A DNA stretch of 64,000 bases, from assembly GCF_910594985.1 (NCBI RefSeq), contig NZ_CAJVCE010000017.1:1-64000 (forward strand), read 5' to 3'. Shown one piece after another: positions 16,775 through 26,092 of this stretch (positions within the stretch are counted from its first letter, which is position 1; every line of letters begins with the position of its first letter). This DNA is from Paenibacillus allorhizosphaerae (GTDB taxonomy: Bacteria; Bacillota; Bacilli; Paenibacillales; NBRC-103111). The translations under genes and the position numbers were made by a program. Below the pieces are notes generated by a model that searched no databases, had not been told where the DNA came from, and saw nothing but the letters and a program-made list of their open reading frames with translations.

Positions 16775-17659
16775 CTATAGCGCCGTTTCGTCCGCCTGCG
16801 TCTTCAACTTGCGGTATTCGGACGGTGATAAGCCCTTAATCCCTCGGAAAATCCGCGAGAACGTCTTATAGGATCCGTAGCCGACTTCCAGTGCGATTTC
16901 GGACACGCTCATCTCCGTCGAAACGAGCAGGCTGCACGCATGGCGGATGCGAAGATCCTGCAGGAAATGGACGTACGTTTGGCCGGTAGCTTGTTTGATC
17001 ACTTCGCTGACCCGGGAGATGCTGAGCGAGAAGTGTTTGGCAATTCCGCCAAGTGTCAAGTCCTCCTGGTAGTTGCCGTTTATATAGTGGATGATCGGCC
17101 AGACGGCTCCTGCAGGCTGGCCTGACGCGGGCTCCTCGATCGGTGTTGTTTCATTCCGCCTCCGATAGCGGTCGAACCGGATGAGCAGCTCCTTCAGCTT
17201 AACCTGTAAGAAGCTGTTCCGCCACCGGTCGTTACCGGCGTATTCCTCCATCATTTCCTCCAGCAGCTTGTCCACCCGCGCTTTCTCCTCCCCTTCGAAT
17301 TGAACGTAGGAAGGCAGCTGTTCGGTCCCGCTCACCATGCCGTTCATCAGCCCCTCTTGGTTCGGCTCCATGAGCAGTTCCATGCTGAACCGGCAATTGT
17401 ACAGGATTAACTCCGATCCCGGATCGGTAAACAATTCATGAATTTGATACGGCAGCAAAAAAGAAAAAGTCCCCGGCTCCATCCGATGCTTTACCCCGTT
17501 GATCGTTTCCCAGCCGGTTCCGCTCTTGACATATGAAAATTCCAAGTAATCTTGCCGGTGGGAAGGGTAGCCTCTCTTCAGCCTATTGATTCCGAGCTCG
17601 AACCGGAACGGGCTGTCCATAGTAGAAAAGGTTTTCAAATATTTCGGGTATTGTGACAT
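16775..17659 (-). CDS. AraC-family transcriptional regulator
   Basis: 294 residues. An N-terminal cupin-like sensing domain (YLEFSYVKSGTGWETINGVKHRMEPGTFSFLLPYQIHEL, residues ~38-75) is followed by two AraC helix-turn-helix motifs at the C-terminus: DLTLGGIAKHFSLSISRVSEV and EMSVSEIALEVGYGSYKTFSRIFRGIKGLSPSEYR. It is divergent from the dehydrogenase operon starting at 17776, with only 116 bp between. It is therefore the obvious candidate to activate that operon, and perhaps both flanking GH43-like genes, in response to a sugar. Confidence 0.87.
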   Translation of the reverse strand: MSQYPKYLKTFSTMDSPFRFELGINRLKRGYPSHRQDYLEFSYVKSGTGWETINGVKHRMEPGTFSFLLPYQIHELFTDPGSELILYNCRFSMELLMEPNQEGLMNGMVSGTEQLPSYVQFEGEEKARVDKLLEEMMEEYAGNDRWRNSFLQVKLKELLIRFDRYRRRNETTPIEEPASGQPAGAVWPIIHYINGNYQEDLTLGGIAKHFSLSISRVSEVIKQATGQTYVHFLQDLRIRHACSLLVSTEMSVSEIALEVGYGSYKTFSRIFRGIKGLSPSEYRKLKTQADETAL

Positions 17660-17775
17660 GATGACGGGTCCCTTCCGAAGAAATGGGATATTTATCGAAA
17701 AAAACGGAACGCTTTTTTCCTTCGTTTATTCTACCATAAATAGAGGAATAGAATGCTCATAACAGAGGAGGCCAA

Positions 17776-18858
17776 ATGTTCATGGCAAACAATGAGAAAG
17801 TGAAAATCGGCATCATCGGCGCAGGCAATATCGGCGGCGTTCACATGAAGGAATTTTCCAAGCTGGCAGGCGATTGCGTCATCACTTCGGTTTACGACGC
17901 TTATGCACCTATGGCGGAGTCCCGCGCTAACGAGTTCGGCATCGCAACGGTGGCTAAATCCTTTGAAGAACTTATTAATAGCAAGGATGTAGATGCGGTA
18001 ATTATCGGGGTGCCTAATCAATTCCATGCCCCGCTGGCTATTCAAGCGTTAAAAGCGAACAAGCATGTGCTGCTGGAGAAACCGATGGGGATCAGCGCGG
18101 ATGCGGCAAGGGAAATCTATTCAGCCAGTCGAATATCCGATAAAGTGCTGATGGTGTCCCACCAAATGAGGTTTCAATCGGTAGCGCAGCAAATTAAAGA
18201 TCAGGTTGTGGCCGGCGAGCTCGGACGCATCTATACGGCTAAGACCGGCTGGTTCCGCCGCAAGGGCATCCCGGGCTGGGGGACATGGTTTACGCGCATG
18301 GATCAGTCCGGCGGCGGTCCGCTTATCGATATCGGCGTTCATATGCTCGACCTTGCCTTGTATTTGATGGGCAATCCGAAGCCGGTGTCCGTCTACGGTG
18401 CCACTTACGCCGAGTTCGGCCCGCGGCGCAAAGGGATCGGCACGTGGGGAACGCCGAACTGGGATGGCATCTACGACGTAGAAGATTTGGCGACCGCGCT
18501 GATCAAGATGGAAGACGGCAGCACTTTGTCGCTCGAAGTAAGCTGGGCGGTACATATGGATACGGACAATACGCCGTTCATTCATCTGATGGGTACGGAA
18601 GGCGGCGCTGCATATAGAGGCAACAAAGGCAAGCTGCTGACCGAAAAATTTAATCGTCCAATCGAGACGGAGCTTAGCAAGCCTGAGAATGACGAAGGTG
18701 AGCGCGTACGCCTCAGCCGTCACTTCCTGCAGTGCGTCATAGAAGGCAAGCAGCCGATCAGCTCGGCGCTGACAGGTTTGACGAACAACCTCGTGCTCGA
18801 TGCCATCTACGAATCTTCTAAGTCGGGCAACGAAGTCAAGTTGAACTGGAATCTGTAA
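17776..18858 (+). CDS. Gfo/Idh/MocA-family NAD(P)-dependent dehydrogenase
   Basis: 360 residues (two residues shorter if the second ATG at 17782 is used; AGGAGG lies 4 and 10 bases upstream respectively). The N-terminal Rossmann fold has VKIGIIGAGNIGGVHMKEF. The cofactor/catalytic E-K-P motif is HVLLEKPMG. The C-terminal domain carries GGGPLIDIGVHMLDLALYL with its conserved Asp and His. These enzymes oxidise or reduce sugars and cyclitols. Followed at 33 bp by an isomerase/epimerase-type gene, a common pairing in inositol-like or keto-sugar catabolism, so the two probably act in sequence. Confidence 0.87.
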   Translation: MFMANNEKVKIGIIGAGNIGGVHMKEFSKLAGDCVITSVYDAYAPMAESRANEFGIATVAKSFEELINSKDVDAVIIGVPNQFHAPLAIQALKANKHVLLEKPMGISADAAREIYSASRISDKVLMVSHQMRFQSVAQQIKDQVVAGELGRIYTAKTGWFRRKGIPGWGTWFTRMDQSGGGPLIDIGVHMLDLALYLMGNPKPVSVYGATYAEFGPRRKGIGTWGTPNWDGIYDVEDLATALIKMEDGSTLSLEVSWAVHMDTDNTPFIHLMGTEGGAAYRGNKGKLLTEKFNRPIETELSKPENDEGERVRLSRHFLQCVIEGKQPISSALTGLTNNLVLDAIYESSKSGNEVKLNWNL

Positions 18859-18891
18859 ATTCAAAACAATGGAAGAAAGAGGGAACGGAAC

Positions 18892-19728
18892 ATGCTGAGA
18901 GGATTAACGCGCGCCGGGATGGGCGATATCGGAAGCGATGAGCGGCTAATAGAGCTTGCCGGCAAATATGGCTTCCAGGCTGTGGATGTGGATGTCAGAG
19001 GTCTTGTCGAACGCAACTCCGTAGAGAAGGTGAAGGAGCTTCTGGAGCAGAACGGCCTCGTCATCGGCAATTTCGGCTTCGGCGTCGAGTGGAGAGCGTC
19101 GGAGGAGAGGTTCCAGGAAGGACTGAGCAAGCTGACTCAAGCCGCAGCCGCGGCTCAAGCAGTCGGTGCAAAGAACTGCTGCACCTACATTCTGCCTTCT
19201 ACCGATCACAAGGCTGCACACTTCATGGCGCTCGCGACACGCCGCCTGCGTACGTGTGCGCAAATTTTGGACGCGTTCGGCCTGCGTCTCGGCCTGGAGT
19301 TCGTAGGCCCTCACCATTTGCGGACCAAATGGGCGAATCCGTTCATCTGGACGGTAGACGAGACGCTCGATTGGATCGATGCAATTGGCCAAAAGAACGT
19401 AGGGCTGCTGTACGATTCGTTCCACTGGTATACGAACGGCCTAACGGTTGCGGATATCGAGAAGCTGGATGTCAACCAGATCGTTCACGTGCATATTAAC
19501 GACGCGCCGGATGTACCGGTGGAGGAAGCGCTCGATAGCGGCCGCGTCTATCCCGGCGAAGGCGTGATCGATTTGACCGGCTTCCTTCACGGTCTGCAGA
19601 ACATCGGCTATAAAGGCGCCGTCTCCCAAGAAATTTTGTCGCAGAAGAAGCCGACGGACTCCCCGGAGGTTCTCGCACAGCGCTCCAAGGCTTGCTTCGA
19701 CAAAGTGTTCGGCGCGGTTGGCCTGTAA
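18892..19728 (+). CDS. Sugar phosphate isomerase/epimerase (TIM-barrel, AP-endonuclease-2 fold)
   Basis: 278 residues; GAGGGAACGG precedes the ATG. A xylose-isomerase-like TIM barrel: GLRLGLEFVGPHHLR (metal-binding Glu), NVGLLYDSFHWYTNG (Asp and His), IVHVHINDAP (His and Asp) and GAVSQEIL (second Glu). This metal-site layout is shared with IolE/IolI/Hyi-type enzymes. It sits in an operon with the preceding Gfo/Idh/MocA dehydrogenase. The substrate cannot be read from sequence. Confidence 0.85.
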   Translation: MLRGLTRAGMGDIGSDERLIELAGKYGFQAVDVDVRGLVERNSVEKVKELLEQNGLVIGNFGFGVEWRASEERFQEGLSKLTQAAAAAQAVGAKNCCTYILPSTDHKAAHFMALATRRLRTCAQILDAFGLRLGLEFVGPHHLRTKWANPFIWTVDETLDWIDAIGQKNVGLLYDSFHWYTNGLTVADIEKLDVNQIVHVHINDAPDVPVEEALDSGRVYPGEGVIDLTGFLHGLQNIGYKGAVSQEILSQKKPTDSPEVLAQRSKACFDKVFGAVGL

Positions 19729-19762
19729 TCGCGGTTTGTGAGCGACTTAGAGTCGCCCGTGA

Positions 19763-19951
19763 GGCGAGAAGCACCGGTTTAAGCTCTACACCAAGGACGG
19801 CAAAACGGGCTTTAAGCCGATCAACGATCCTGATAACAATAACAAACCGGGATATAGGTCAGCACTGAGAAAAATGAGGAAAACCAGTCTGGATAAGATA
19901 GTTGCGGAATACCAGAAGCAATTTCAGGAATATCAGGCATCTCATAAATAA
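19763..19951 (+). pseudogene. C-terminal remnant, probably of a solute-binding lipoprotein
   Basis: A 62-codon open frame without any start, preceded in frame by TGA, reads G-E-K-H-R-F-K-L-Y-T-K-D-G-K-T-G-F-K-P-I and ends LDKIVAEYQKQFQEYQASHK-stop. The ending resembles the final helix of extracellular solute-binding proteins. It overlaps the upstream part of the next gene's frame. I read it as the tail of a deleted binding-protein gene. Confidence 0.5.
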
Positions 19952-19985
19952 ACGAGTCGAAAACAAAAGGAAGGTGTGGAGAAAT

Positions 19986-20936
19986 TTGACCCTGCAGACG
20001 CAAAGAATTGAATTTGAAGCGACAAAAAAGATCTATGAGAGTGCGACCTTGGTGTTTCATGGCGTGGACGGTTTTGATGTCTACAATATTTCGATTCCGT
20101 TCATACGGGACGGGAAGCGCTATTTGTTCGGGCGGGTAGAACGTCGCGCGGAATGGGCCCGCTCTTGGGTCCGCCTGTTCGAGGAGACGGGACAGGATGA
20201 ATGGACCGTGGTGGAAGATAGCATGATCTATACTCTGGAGGACCCTTACATCAGTGAGATCGGTGATGAGCTTGTAATGGGCGGGACTCATGTGCAATAT
20301 CAGTGTGGAAGATACAGCACGTTTTTCGGCTATTTCTTCCGGGGCACCGATCTCCACAATTTGTACTACTTCACTACCGGACCTAACAAAATGAAGGATA
20401 TTCGCCTTGTTCCGTTGTCGGATGGCAAGATCGGCGTATTCTCGCGTCCGCGCGGCGCAGAGACGAGAGGCAAATACGGGAGCGAATCAATGATCGGCTT
20501 CACGGTCGTTGACAGACTGGAAGAGTTGACTGCGGACGTCATCGAGAATGCACCGTACATTCACGGCATCTTCGGGGAAGGCGAATGGGGCGGCGTTAAT
20601 CAGGCTTATCTGCTCGACAGCGGCAAAATCGGCATCATCGGCCACATTTGCTACCGGGATAAGGATGAGAACGGAGGGGAAGTGAAGGTGTACCTGAACA
20701 TGGCCCTCGTCTTCGACCCAACCACCCGAGAGTCCTCGGACCTTCATTTGATCGGAAGTCGTCCCTGCTACCCGCCGGGACCTGCCAAGGCACCGCATTT
20801 GGTCGACTGCGTCTTTACTTCGGGCATTGTGATGCGTCCGGACGGCAAGGCCGATCTTTACAGCGGCATTGGCGATTGCCAGGCGGGACGTATTACGATC
20901 GACTATCCGTTCGAAGGACATGGGCGTATTGTCTAG
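19986..20936 (+). CDS. DUF1861-type propeller protein, putative glycosidase-like
   Basis: 316 residues from the TTG at 19986 (GGAAGGTGTGGAG just upstream). The frame is open back to 19902, but that part overlaps the preceding gene remnant. The sequence pattern fits the DUF1861 family of five-bladed propellers related in fold to GH43/GH130: YNISIPFIRDGKRYLFGRVE, YTLEDPYISEIGDELVMGGTHV, GGVNQAYLLDSGKIGIIGH and DCVFTSGIVMRPDGKADLYSG. Conserved acidic residues (EDP, GKADLYSG) are present, but no activity can be assigned with confidence. It lies between the isomerase gene and a binding-protein gene, consistent with intracellular processing of an imported sugar. Confidence 0.65.
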   Translation: MTLQTQRIEFEATKKIYESATLVFHGVDGFDVYNISIPFIRDGKRYLFGRVERRAEWARSWVRLFEETGQDEWTVVEDSMIYTLEDPYISEIGDELVMGGTHVQYQCGRYSTFFGYFFRGTDLHNLYYFTTGPNKMKDIRLVPLSDGKIGVFSRPRGAETRGKYGSESMIGFTVVDRLEELTADVIENAPYIHGIFGEGEWGGVNQAYLLDSGKIGIIGHICYRDKDENGGEVKVYLNMALVFDPTTRESSDLHLIGSRPCYPPGPAKAPHLVDCVFTSGIVMRPDGKADLYSGIGDCQAGRITIDYPFEGHGRIV

Positions 20937-20950
20937 AGGAGGAAGATGGG

Positions 20951-21145
20951 ATGATTCGTTACGAATTTCCGCTGCACAACAGGCTTATCGAATGGACTGG
21001 CTTTGTTTCTAAGTGGACTGAATATTGTAACCGTTTGCAGAGGCATGGGCAACCTCGCTTCAACAATATGAATGGGGGGAAAAGACATGGGAATGAAACG
21101 AATGGCCGCACTTTCACTATTATTGTTTGCAACCGCTTGCAGTAA
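20951..21145 (+). pseudogene. Short ORF with a good ribosome binding site, likely gene remnant
   Basis: The ATG at 20951 is preceded by GAGGAGGAAGATGGG. The first 18 codons (MIRYEFPLHNRLIEWTGF) look like a genuine protein start. The frame then runs into the leader and start of the next gene and ends after 64 codons. I suspect the start of a deleted gene. A short translated leader is the alternative. Confidence 0.3.
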
Positions 21146-22397
21146 TGATAAGGAAGGTAAAGCGGTTGGGGAGCAGCCAGCCGGTGAGAACAATGCTCCG
21201 CCGCAAGTTTCGACTGAACCCGTCACGATCAAGTTCGGCCTGAGCATGGGATGGCTCGGTCCGGGTGAGTTCCAGAAATACATTGAGGAACCCGTGAAAA
21301 AACGCTATCCCCACATCACGATTGAAGTCATTGATTTTACAAAACCAGAGAATGCATTTGATAAGCTGATCGCCGCCGGTAACGTCCCGGATCTGGTCAT
21401 GACCGCTTCACCGATCATTTACCGGTTTGTGGGAACCGGAATGGAAGACAGTATCGAGCCGTTGATCAAAAAATTCAATTTCGATCTCTCCCGGTTGAAC
21501 CCGATAGCTGTGGAATCGGTGAAATCATCAAGCCGGCAGGACCAGTTGATCGGCCTTCCCTGGACGATGCACTTTAGCGGTCTATATTACAACAAAGACA
21601 TCTTCGATAAATTCGGCGTACCGTATCCGAAGGACGGCATGACTTGGGAGGACGCTAGAGAGCTCGCCAAAAAAGTGACGCGTAACGACGGTGGTGTGCA
21701 GTATCGAGGCCTGGAACCGGATAAATCCACTCGTGTAGCATCCGCGTTATCCTACAGCTTCGTCGATCCGGTAACGGAAAAAGCAACCGTAAACAATGAT
21801 AACTGGAAAAAAATATTTGAGCTCTTGAAGAGCATCTACGATATTCCGGGAAACAACGTATACCGATTGGCCGGGGATGGCTATAACCAGTTTACCAAAG
21901 AACGGACGCTCGCCATGTTAGCCTCGGTTAATAATTTGCCGAATTTGAAGGAGGTTCCGGATCTGAATTGGGATTTGGCTCAGTACCCGTCGTTCCGTGA
22001 ACGTCCTAACACGGGCATGCAGGTCGATGAGTGGATACTTCATATCACGGCGCAAAGTAAGTATAAAGATCAAGCGTTTCTAGTCATCTCCACGATTCTA
22101 TCCGATGAGGTGCAAATGGAAGTAGCTCGGAATGCAAGGTTTCCAGTACTGAAGATAAATAACATCGAGCAAGAGTTCGGCAAAAATATGCCTCATTTGC
22201 AAGGTAAGCATTTAAAGCCCGCCTTTTTGAGTAATCCGGCCAAAGCGCTGCCGGTAAGTAAATATGACTCATTCGCGGAAGGTTATATGAGCGGCGCCAT
22301 CGGCCCAGTGGTCAAAGGCGAGAAGGATATTAACACGGCGCTGCGTGAAGCTGAAGAACAGATTAACAAAAATATTGAAACGAACAAACAAAAATAA
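21087..22397 (+). CDS. Extracellular solute-binding lipoprotein (sugar ABC importer)
   Basis: 436 residues from the ATG at 21087, with GGGGGG 7 bases upstream; the earlier ATG at 21072 overlaps that site. Signal peptide with lipobox LFATAC (Cys18). The mature part is a family-1-type binding protein: PVTIKFGLSMGWLGPGEF, AGNVPDLVM, GLPWTMHFSGLYYNKDIFDKFGV, WEDARELAKKV and ERTLAMLASV. It should capture an oligosaccharide for an ABC importer, yet no permease genes adjoin it. The downstream region is occupied by a pseudogene, so the permeases may have been lost or lie elsewhere. Confidence 0.85.
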   Translation: MGMKRMAALSLLLFATACSNDKEGKAVGEQPAGENNAPPQVSTEPVTIKFGLSMGWLGPGEFQKYIEEPVKKRYPHITIEVIDFTKPENAFDKLIAAGNVPDLVMTASPIIYRFVGTGMEDSIEPLIKKFNFDLSRLNPIAVESVKSSSRQDQLIGLPWTMHFSGLYYNKDIFDKFGVPYPKDGMTWEDARELAKKVTRNDGGVQYRGLEPDKSTRVASALSYSFVDPVTEKATVNNDNWKKIFELLKSIYDIPGNNVYRLAGDGYNQFTKERTLAMLASVNNLPNLKEVPDLNWDLAQYPSFRERPNTGMQVDEWILHITAQSKYKDQAFLVISTILSDEVQMEVARNARFPVLKINNIEQEFGKNMPHLQGKHLKPAFLSNPAKALPVSKYDSFAEGYMSGAIGPVVKGEKDINTALREAEEQINKNIETNKQK

Positions 22398-22399
22398 CT

Positions 22400-22650
22400 C
22401 AGCAATGGTGGGGTCCGCGCGTCATGACGACGATTGTGGACAGTTTGGATGTGAGAAAGGGTGGAGTTTGGTGGTATGTCCAGCGCGATCCGGCCGGTAA
22501 CGAGTATGCCCATAACGGACTTTTTCACGAAACGGCGCGCCGGAGCGGCTTGTCCATACGTACGAATTCGAAGGCGGCCCGTCTGTCGGGCTGGTAACAG
22601 TGACTTTTGAGGAACTGCCGGGAGGAAGCCAAATGCAGTTGCATAGCGAT
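22400..22650 (+). pseudogene. SRPBCC/AHSA1-type protein, truncated and frameshifted
   Basis: Starting 3 bp after the preceding stop, frame A reads Q-Q-W-W-G-P-R-V-M-T-T-I-V-D-S-L-D-V-R-K, then GGVWWYVQRDPAGNEYAHNG and LFHE. Near 22533-22537 the match continues in another frame: APERLVHTYEFEGGP, then VTVTFEELPGGSQMQLHS. This is the middle of an AHSA1/CalC-type START domain. The N-terminus is missing and a 1-base loss interrupts the frame. An intact relative occurs at 50364. Confidence 0.65.
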
Positions 22651-23011
22651 GGTCTAAAATTAACATTATTTAACCGCTCAATTCGGTCAACGTCATCTAT
22701 GTGTCCTGGCCGGCACTGCACGACTTCTGGCAACTGGCCATTTGCCAGAATTTATCGATAATTATCCGCCATATCCGAATGGATCCATTGAAAAAATTCA
22801 TGTGCACGCAGTATTAGACAGCATTCTGTATGCCGGCATACTTCACCGCCGAGCTTGTTCCGTTACCCGGGGCAGGCTCTTTGGCGCGAAATGTCTGTTA
22901 TCCTCACATCGCAGGATCGAAACCATATGTCAGGCAATGAACTGTTTTTATTATAATACAATCGAGACATTATACGTGTATCGTTGCGTCTTTTTTTGAA
23001 TGGGAGGCTAT
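22651..23011. other. Gene-free stretch
   Basis: No gene is supported here. Fragments such as NVIYVSWPALHDFWQL hint at decayed coding sequence, but no family is recognisable. The last 80 bp are AT-rich (TTATTATAATACAAT) and probably contain the promoter of the next gene. Confidence 0.4.
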
Positions 23012-26000
23012 ATGAAAAATAAGTACTTGATCGTACTCACCGCGGGAGCCGTACTGGCTGCAGGAGCGGTAATCGCCGGTCTGAACGGCGGCTTGCCCTG
23101 GCGAGCATCAAATCAGGAGGTGAAGGAAATCACTCCGGTAAACAATAAGGATAATGACGGGAACCTAGCGGCACAACCGGTTGATAAGAGGCTGCTCAAT
23201 AATCTGTTCCGTATCTCGTCCGGGCCCGACCAAGGAAAGAAGGTTCCGCTGTACGACGGCACGATCGAAAAGTATAACGGCTATTATTATGCGGCCGGAA
23301 CCGGTACCTCCGGTACGCTGTACCGGTCCAAGGATATGATTCATTGGGAAGGGCCGGTCCGGTTCATCTCGAACGACCCCGCTACGCTTCCGAAGTTTGC
23401 CGGCAAGGACGGTACCTTTACGGAGTACGGCGCATCAGACTTTTATTATCATAATGGCGTCATGTTCTATGGCTTTAACAGCAACAACCTGATTCACGGA
23501 AGACCGGACACGATGCATACGGATAAGCCTCAGTTTCAGCACAGCTTTACGGAGGAGCAGTTCGATACGGGGATCGACCTGCAGTTTATGGTCGCGCATA
23601 ACGGAGACTTGCTTTATTTGCGAAAGGCAAATCCTGCAGAATCAAACCCGAATACGGGGGAGCCGTTAAGAGGGAAGGCCGGTGTCTGGCTATGGAAGGT
23701 GCAGTCCTTCTTCAATGAACGGGGGAACCCGGGTCGAAGTCTTGCGAAAGAGCTGCTTCATACACAGCCGGGACATTGGGGCAACATCAATTTCGTTAAT
23801 TTCGAAGGACCGGAGATGTACTATCATAACGGTCAGTATTATTTGCTCTATGCGGCTAATCAGATGTTTCCGGAAACAGGATTATACGAAACCGGGGCCG
23901 CGCAGGCAACGAATTACGATGCTTTCACCAATGCGAGCAAATATCCGGGCAAGCTGCTCGCCCGAAATCTCGAACGGCTTCTGCTCCACTATAAAGTGCT
24001 TCTGCCGACCTCGGAGCATGGTTCGCAGACGTATACATACACCTATGATCAGCCCGCTGCCGGCTGGGAAGGTGCAGCGTTCGACGATTTCAGCTGGAAG
24101 AAAGGGGAAGGCGGCTTCGGCTGGCCGACGCATAACAGAGCCCGGATTCCAAGCATCTATAATGGCGGAGTGACGAGCGAAGCTCAAATGTGGGGAGCGC
24201 CGAAGGGACCTGCCCATATATGGACGCGCCGGACGTTCAAGGTGGACATTGTTCCGGAGAAGGCGGTCCTTCGTCACCGGCTGCAGGGTGAAGGGAAGAT
24301 ATATATTAACGGGAAGCTGGTAACGAGCGTGAAGGCTTCCAACCGAGCGTACCAATTCATCGAGATTCCTGCGGGACTGTTGAAGAAGGGCGATAATGTC
24401 ATTGCCGCCGATGCGGTCAAGCTGGGAAGTAATCCGAATCATCTCGATTACGGAGTGTTCGATACGAACGGAATGCCGGTTGAGCCGGATATTGTCGGTC
24501 CTACCCAGCCTAATGTTATTAAGGGGCCGAACGGCTTTGAGACTTGGGCCGTTTACAAAGCGTTCTGGAACAGCGAGAACGGCCAGGGCAAGGACCGGTT
24601 GTTTTTCTGGGGAGACGAGATGGTGGCAGACGGCGTAACGTCCGGACAATCTCCGGGCATGCACTTCGATGCGTTCTTGCCGACCTTCGAGGACAGATAC
24701 GACTCCACGGACAGCATGGGTCACTATGAGAATGTTCCGGAGGGCGTCTCCGTCAAGGACGGAGCTCTTCTGCTCGATGCCTCCGGACAACAGAAGCAGG
24801 TGCTGCTGAAGGGCTACACGGGTGCGAACTTCTTCTTGGAAACGAACATCCGGTTCGACGGTCAAGCCGCAGGCAAGCTTGGTCAGGCCGGCGTTACCGT
24901 ATGGTATAAGGATGAAGCGAATGCCGTTCGGCTCCTTGTGGATCGCGACAAGAGGCAGCTGATTGTATCCGGTGTATTGGACGGGAAATCTGAAGTCAAG
25001 ACGTTCGAGCTTCCGTACACGTTCAAGTTTCTTGAGGAGGACGTACGGGTATCGGGCTTCGGGGAGCAGTATCATACGTTGAAGGTGTATAAGAACGGCT
25101 CCCGATTGTTTGCCGAGCTTGATCACTACAAGCTCAATAACGACAGACCTGTTGTGGAGGACGAACGGCTGGCAGGTCCGGGCAAAATCGGCATGGCTGC
25201 ATCCGGCTCCAAGGTCAGTATGGACAATACCGTACTTACAACCGGATGGAGCGAATACAAGTCATACGTGAACGGATGGGACGCTTCATGGTCGATAACC
25301 GGAGACGGACTAAAGTCGCCTGCTGGCGGGAAGGCGTTGACGGTCAAAGGAGACCGGGTAAGCGAGCATGAATTTTCCGTCAATGTAGACTCTGTCAAAC
25401 TACCCAAGTCGGGAGAAGCGGGCATCGTCGTCGCTTATGTAGATGAGAGCAATTATGTCGTCGCATACACCGACTTTGCCGCCAAGCAGCACGTGCTGCG
25501 TCAAGTGAAGGACGGCAAAGAAACGGTGCTGGCCAAAGCGCCGACCACCCGGTATACGATCTACGGACATTCCAACTATGACGGACAGGTTCAGAAGGAG
25601 TATGTATACAATGTGCAAGGAGCCGCGCAAATTTCTCAAGCGAAGATTTTGTGGACCGCTGGAGAGTTCGACTACTTGAATACAACCTTCCAGCTGCCGG
25701 AATCTTCGTCTTCGTCCTTCGGCTTGGACAGCAGAGCGTCGGCGGAAGGGAAGTGGGAGGCTCTGCCCGTCGACTATCAAGCAAAAGGAAAAGGCGATTA
25801 CAACATCGCGGATTTCAAATCGGCCGTTACTGCCGGCCAGCTGCGTCTGCGTGTACCGGCTGCGAACAACCGTCCGTTCTCCTTCGCGCTCCGCGAGGAA
25901 ATTAGCTCCCAAAATTTTTACAGGACGGTTCGGCTGGACGGACGTCTTTTTGTCTGGGTCAACAATCGGCTCCTATTCAATATGGAGGACCCGTTCGCGA

Positions 26001-26092
26001 ACAAGCCGGCTCAGGCCGGATTGTATACGAACAACTGCGAAGCGCTGTTCGATTCCATAACAGCCTTTGAGATCGGCGAGGCTGCCAAGTAA
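23012..26092 (+). CDS. Second large exported GH43-like propeller protein (paralogue of the 12383 gene)
   Basis: 1026 residues from ATG 23012 (GGGAGG upstream; the ATG at 23000 lies before it). A single N-terminal hydrophobic segment (residues 5-24) and no clear AxA site suggest export with possible membrane anchoring. The domain order equals that of its paralogue: propeller with D82, D189 and E265 (NFEGPEMYYHNGQYY), an inserted jelly-roll (WTRRTFKV...KIYINGKLV), the last propeller blade (PNGFETWAVYKAFW), and two LamG/CBM66-like sandwiches. It stops where the paralogue continues with Ig-like and FIMAH domains. Strings such as KNGSRLFAELDHYKLNND are almost identical in both. Likely the cell-associated partner of the secreted form. 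Confidence 0.7.
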   Translation: MKNKYLIVLTAGAVLAAGAVIAGLNGGLPWRASNQEVKEITPVNNKDNDGNLAAQPVDKRLLNNLFRISSGPDQGKKVPLYDGTIEKYNGYYYAAGTGTSGTLYRSKDMIHWEGPVRFISNDPATLPKFAGKDGTFTEYGASDFYYHNGVMFYGFNSNNLIHGRPDTMHTDKPQFQHSFTEEQFDTGIDLQFMVAHNGDLLYLRKANPAESNPNTGEPLRGKAGVWLWKVQSFFNERGNPGRSLAKELLHTQPGHWGNINFVNFEGPEMYYHNGQYYLLYAANQMFPETGLYETGAAQATNYDAFTNASKYPGKLLARNLERLLLHYKVLLPTSEHGSQTYTYTYDQPAAGWEGAAFDDFSWKKGEGGFGWPTHNRARIPSIYNGGVTSEAQMWGAPKGPAHIWTRRTFKVDIVPEKAVLRHRLQGEGKIYINGKLVTSVKASNRAYQFIEIPAGLLKKGDNVIAADAVKLGSNPNHLDYGVFDTNGMPVEPDIVGPTQPNVIKGPNGFETWAVYKAFWNSENGQGKDRLFFWGDEMVADGVTSGQSPGMHFDAFLPTFEDRYDSTDSMGHYENVPEGVSVKDGALLLDASGQQKQVLLKGYTGANFFLETNIRFDGQAAGKLGQAGVTVWYKDEANAVRLLVDRDKRQLIVSGVLDGKSEVKTFELPYTFKFLEEDVRVSGFGEQYHTLKVYKNGSRLFAELDHYKLNNDRPVVEDERLAGPGKIGMAASGSKVSMDNTVLTTGWSEYKSYVNGWDASWSITGDGLKSPAGGKALTVKGDRVSEHEFSVNVDSVKLPKSGEAGIVVAYVDESNYVVAYTDFAAKQHVLRQVKDGKETVLAKAPTTRYTIYGHSNYDGQVQKEYVYNVQGAAQISQAKILWTAGEFDYLNTTFQLPESSSSSFGLDSRASAEGKWEALPVDYQAKGKGDYNIADFKSAVTAGQLRLRVPAANNRPFSFALREEISSQNFYRTVRLDGRLFVWVNNRLLFNMEDPFANKPAQAGLYTNNCEALFDSITAFEIGEAAK

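Noticed and set aside
23882..25126. 414-codon minus-strand ORF inside the second GH43-like gene
   Set aside because: Antisense shadow. The plus strand has continuous domain structure matching its paralogue.
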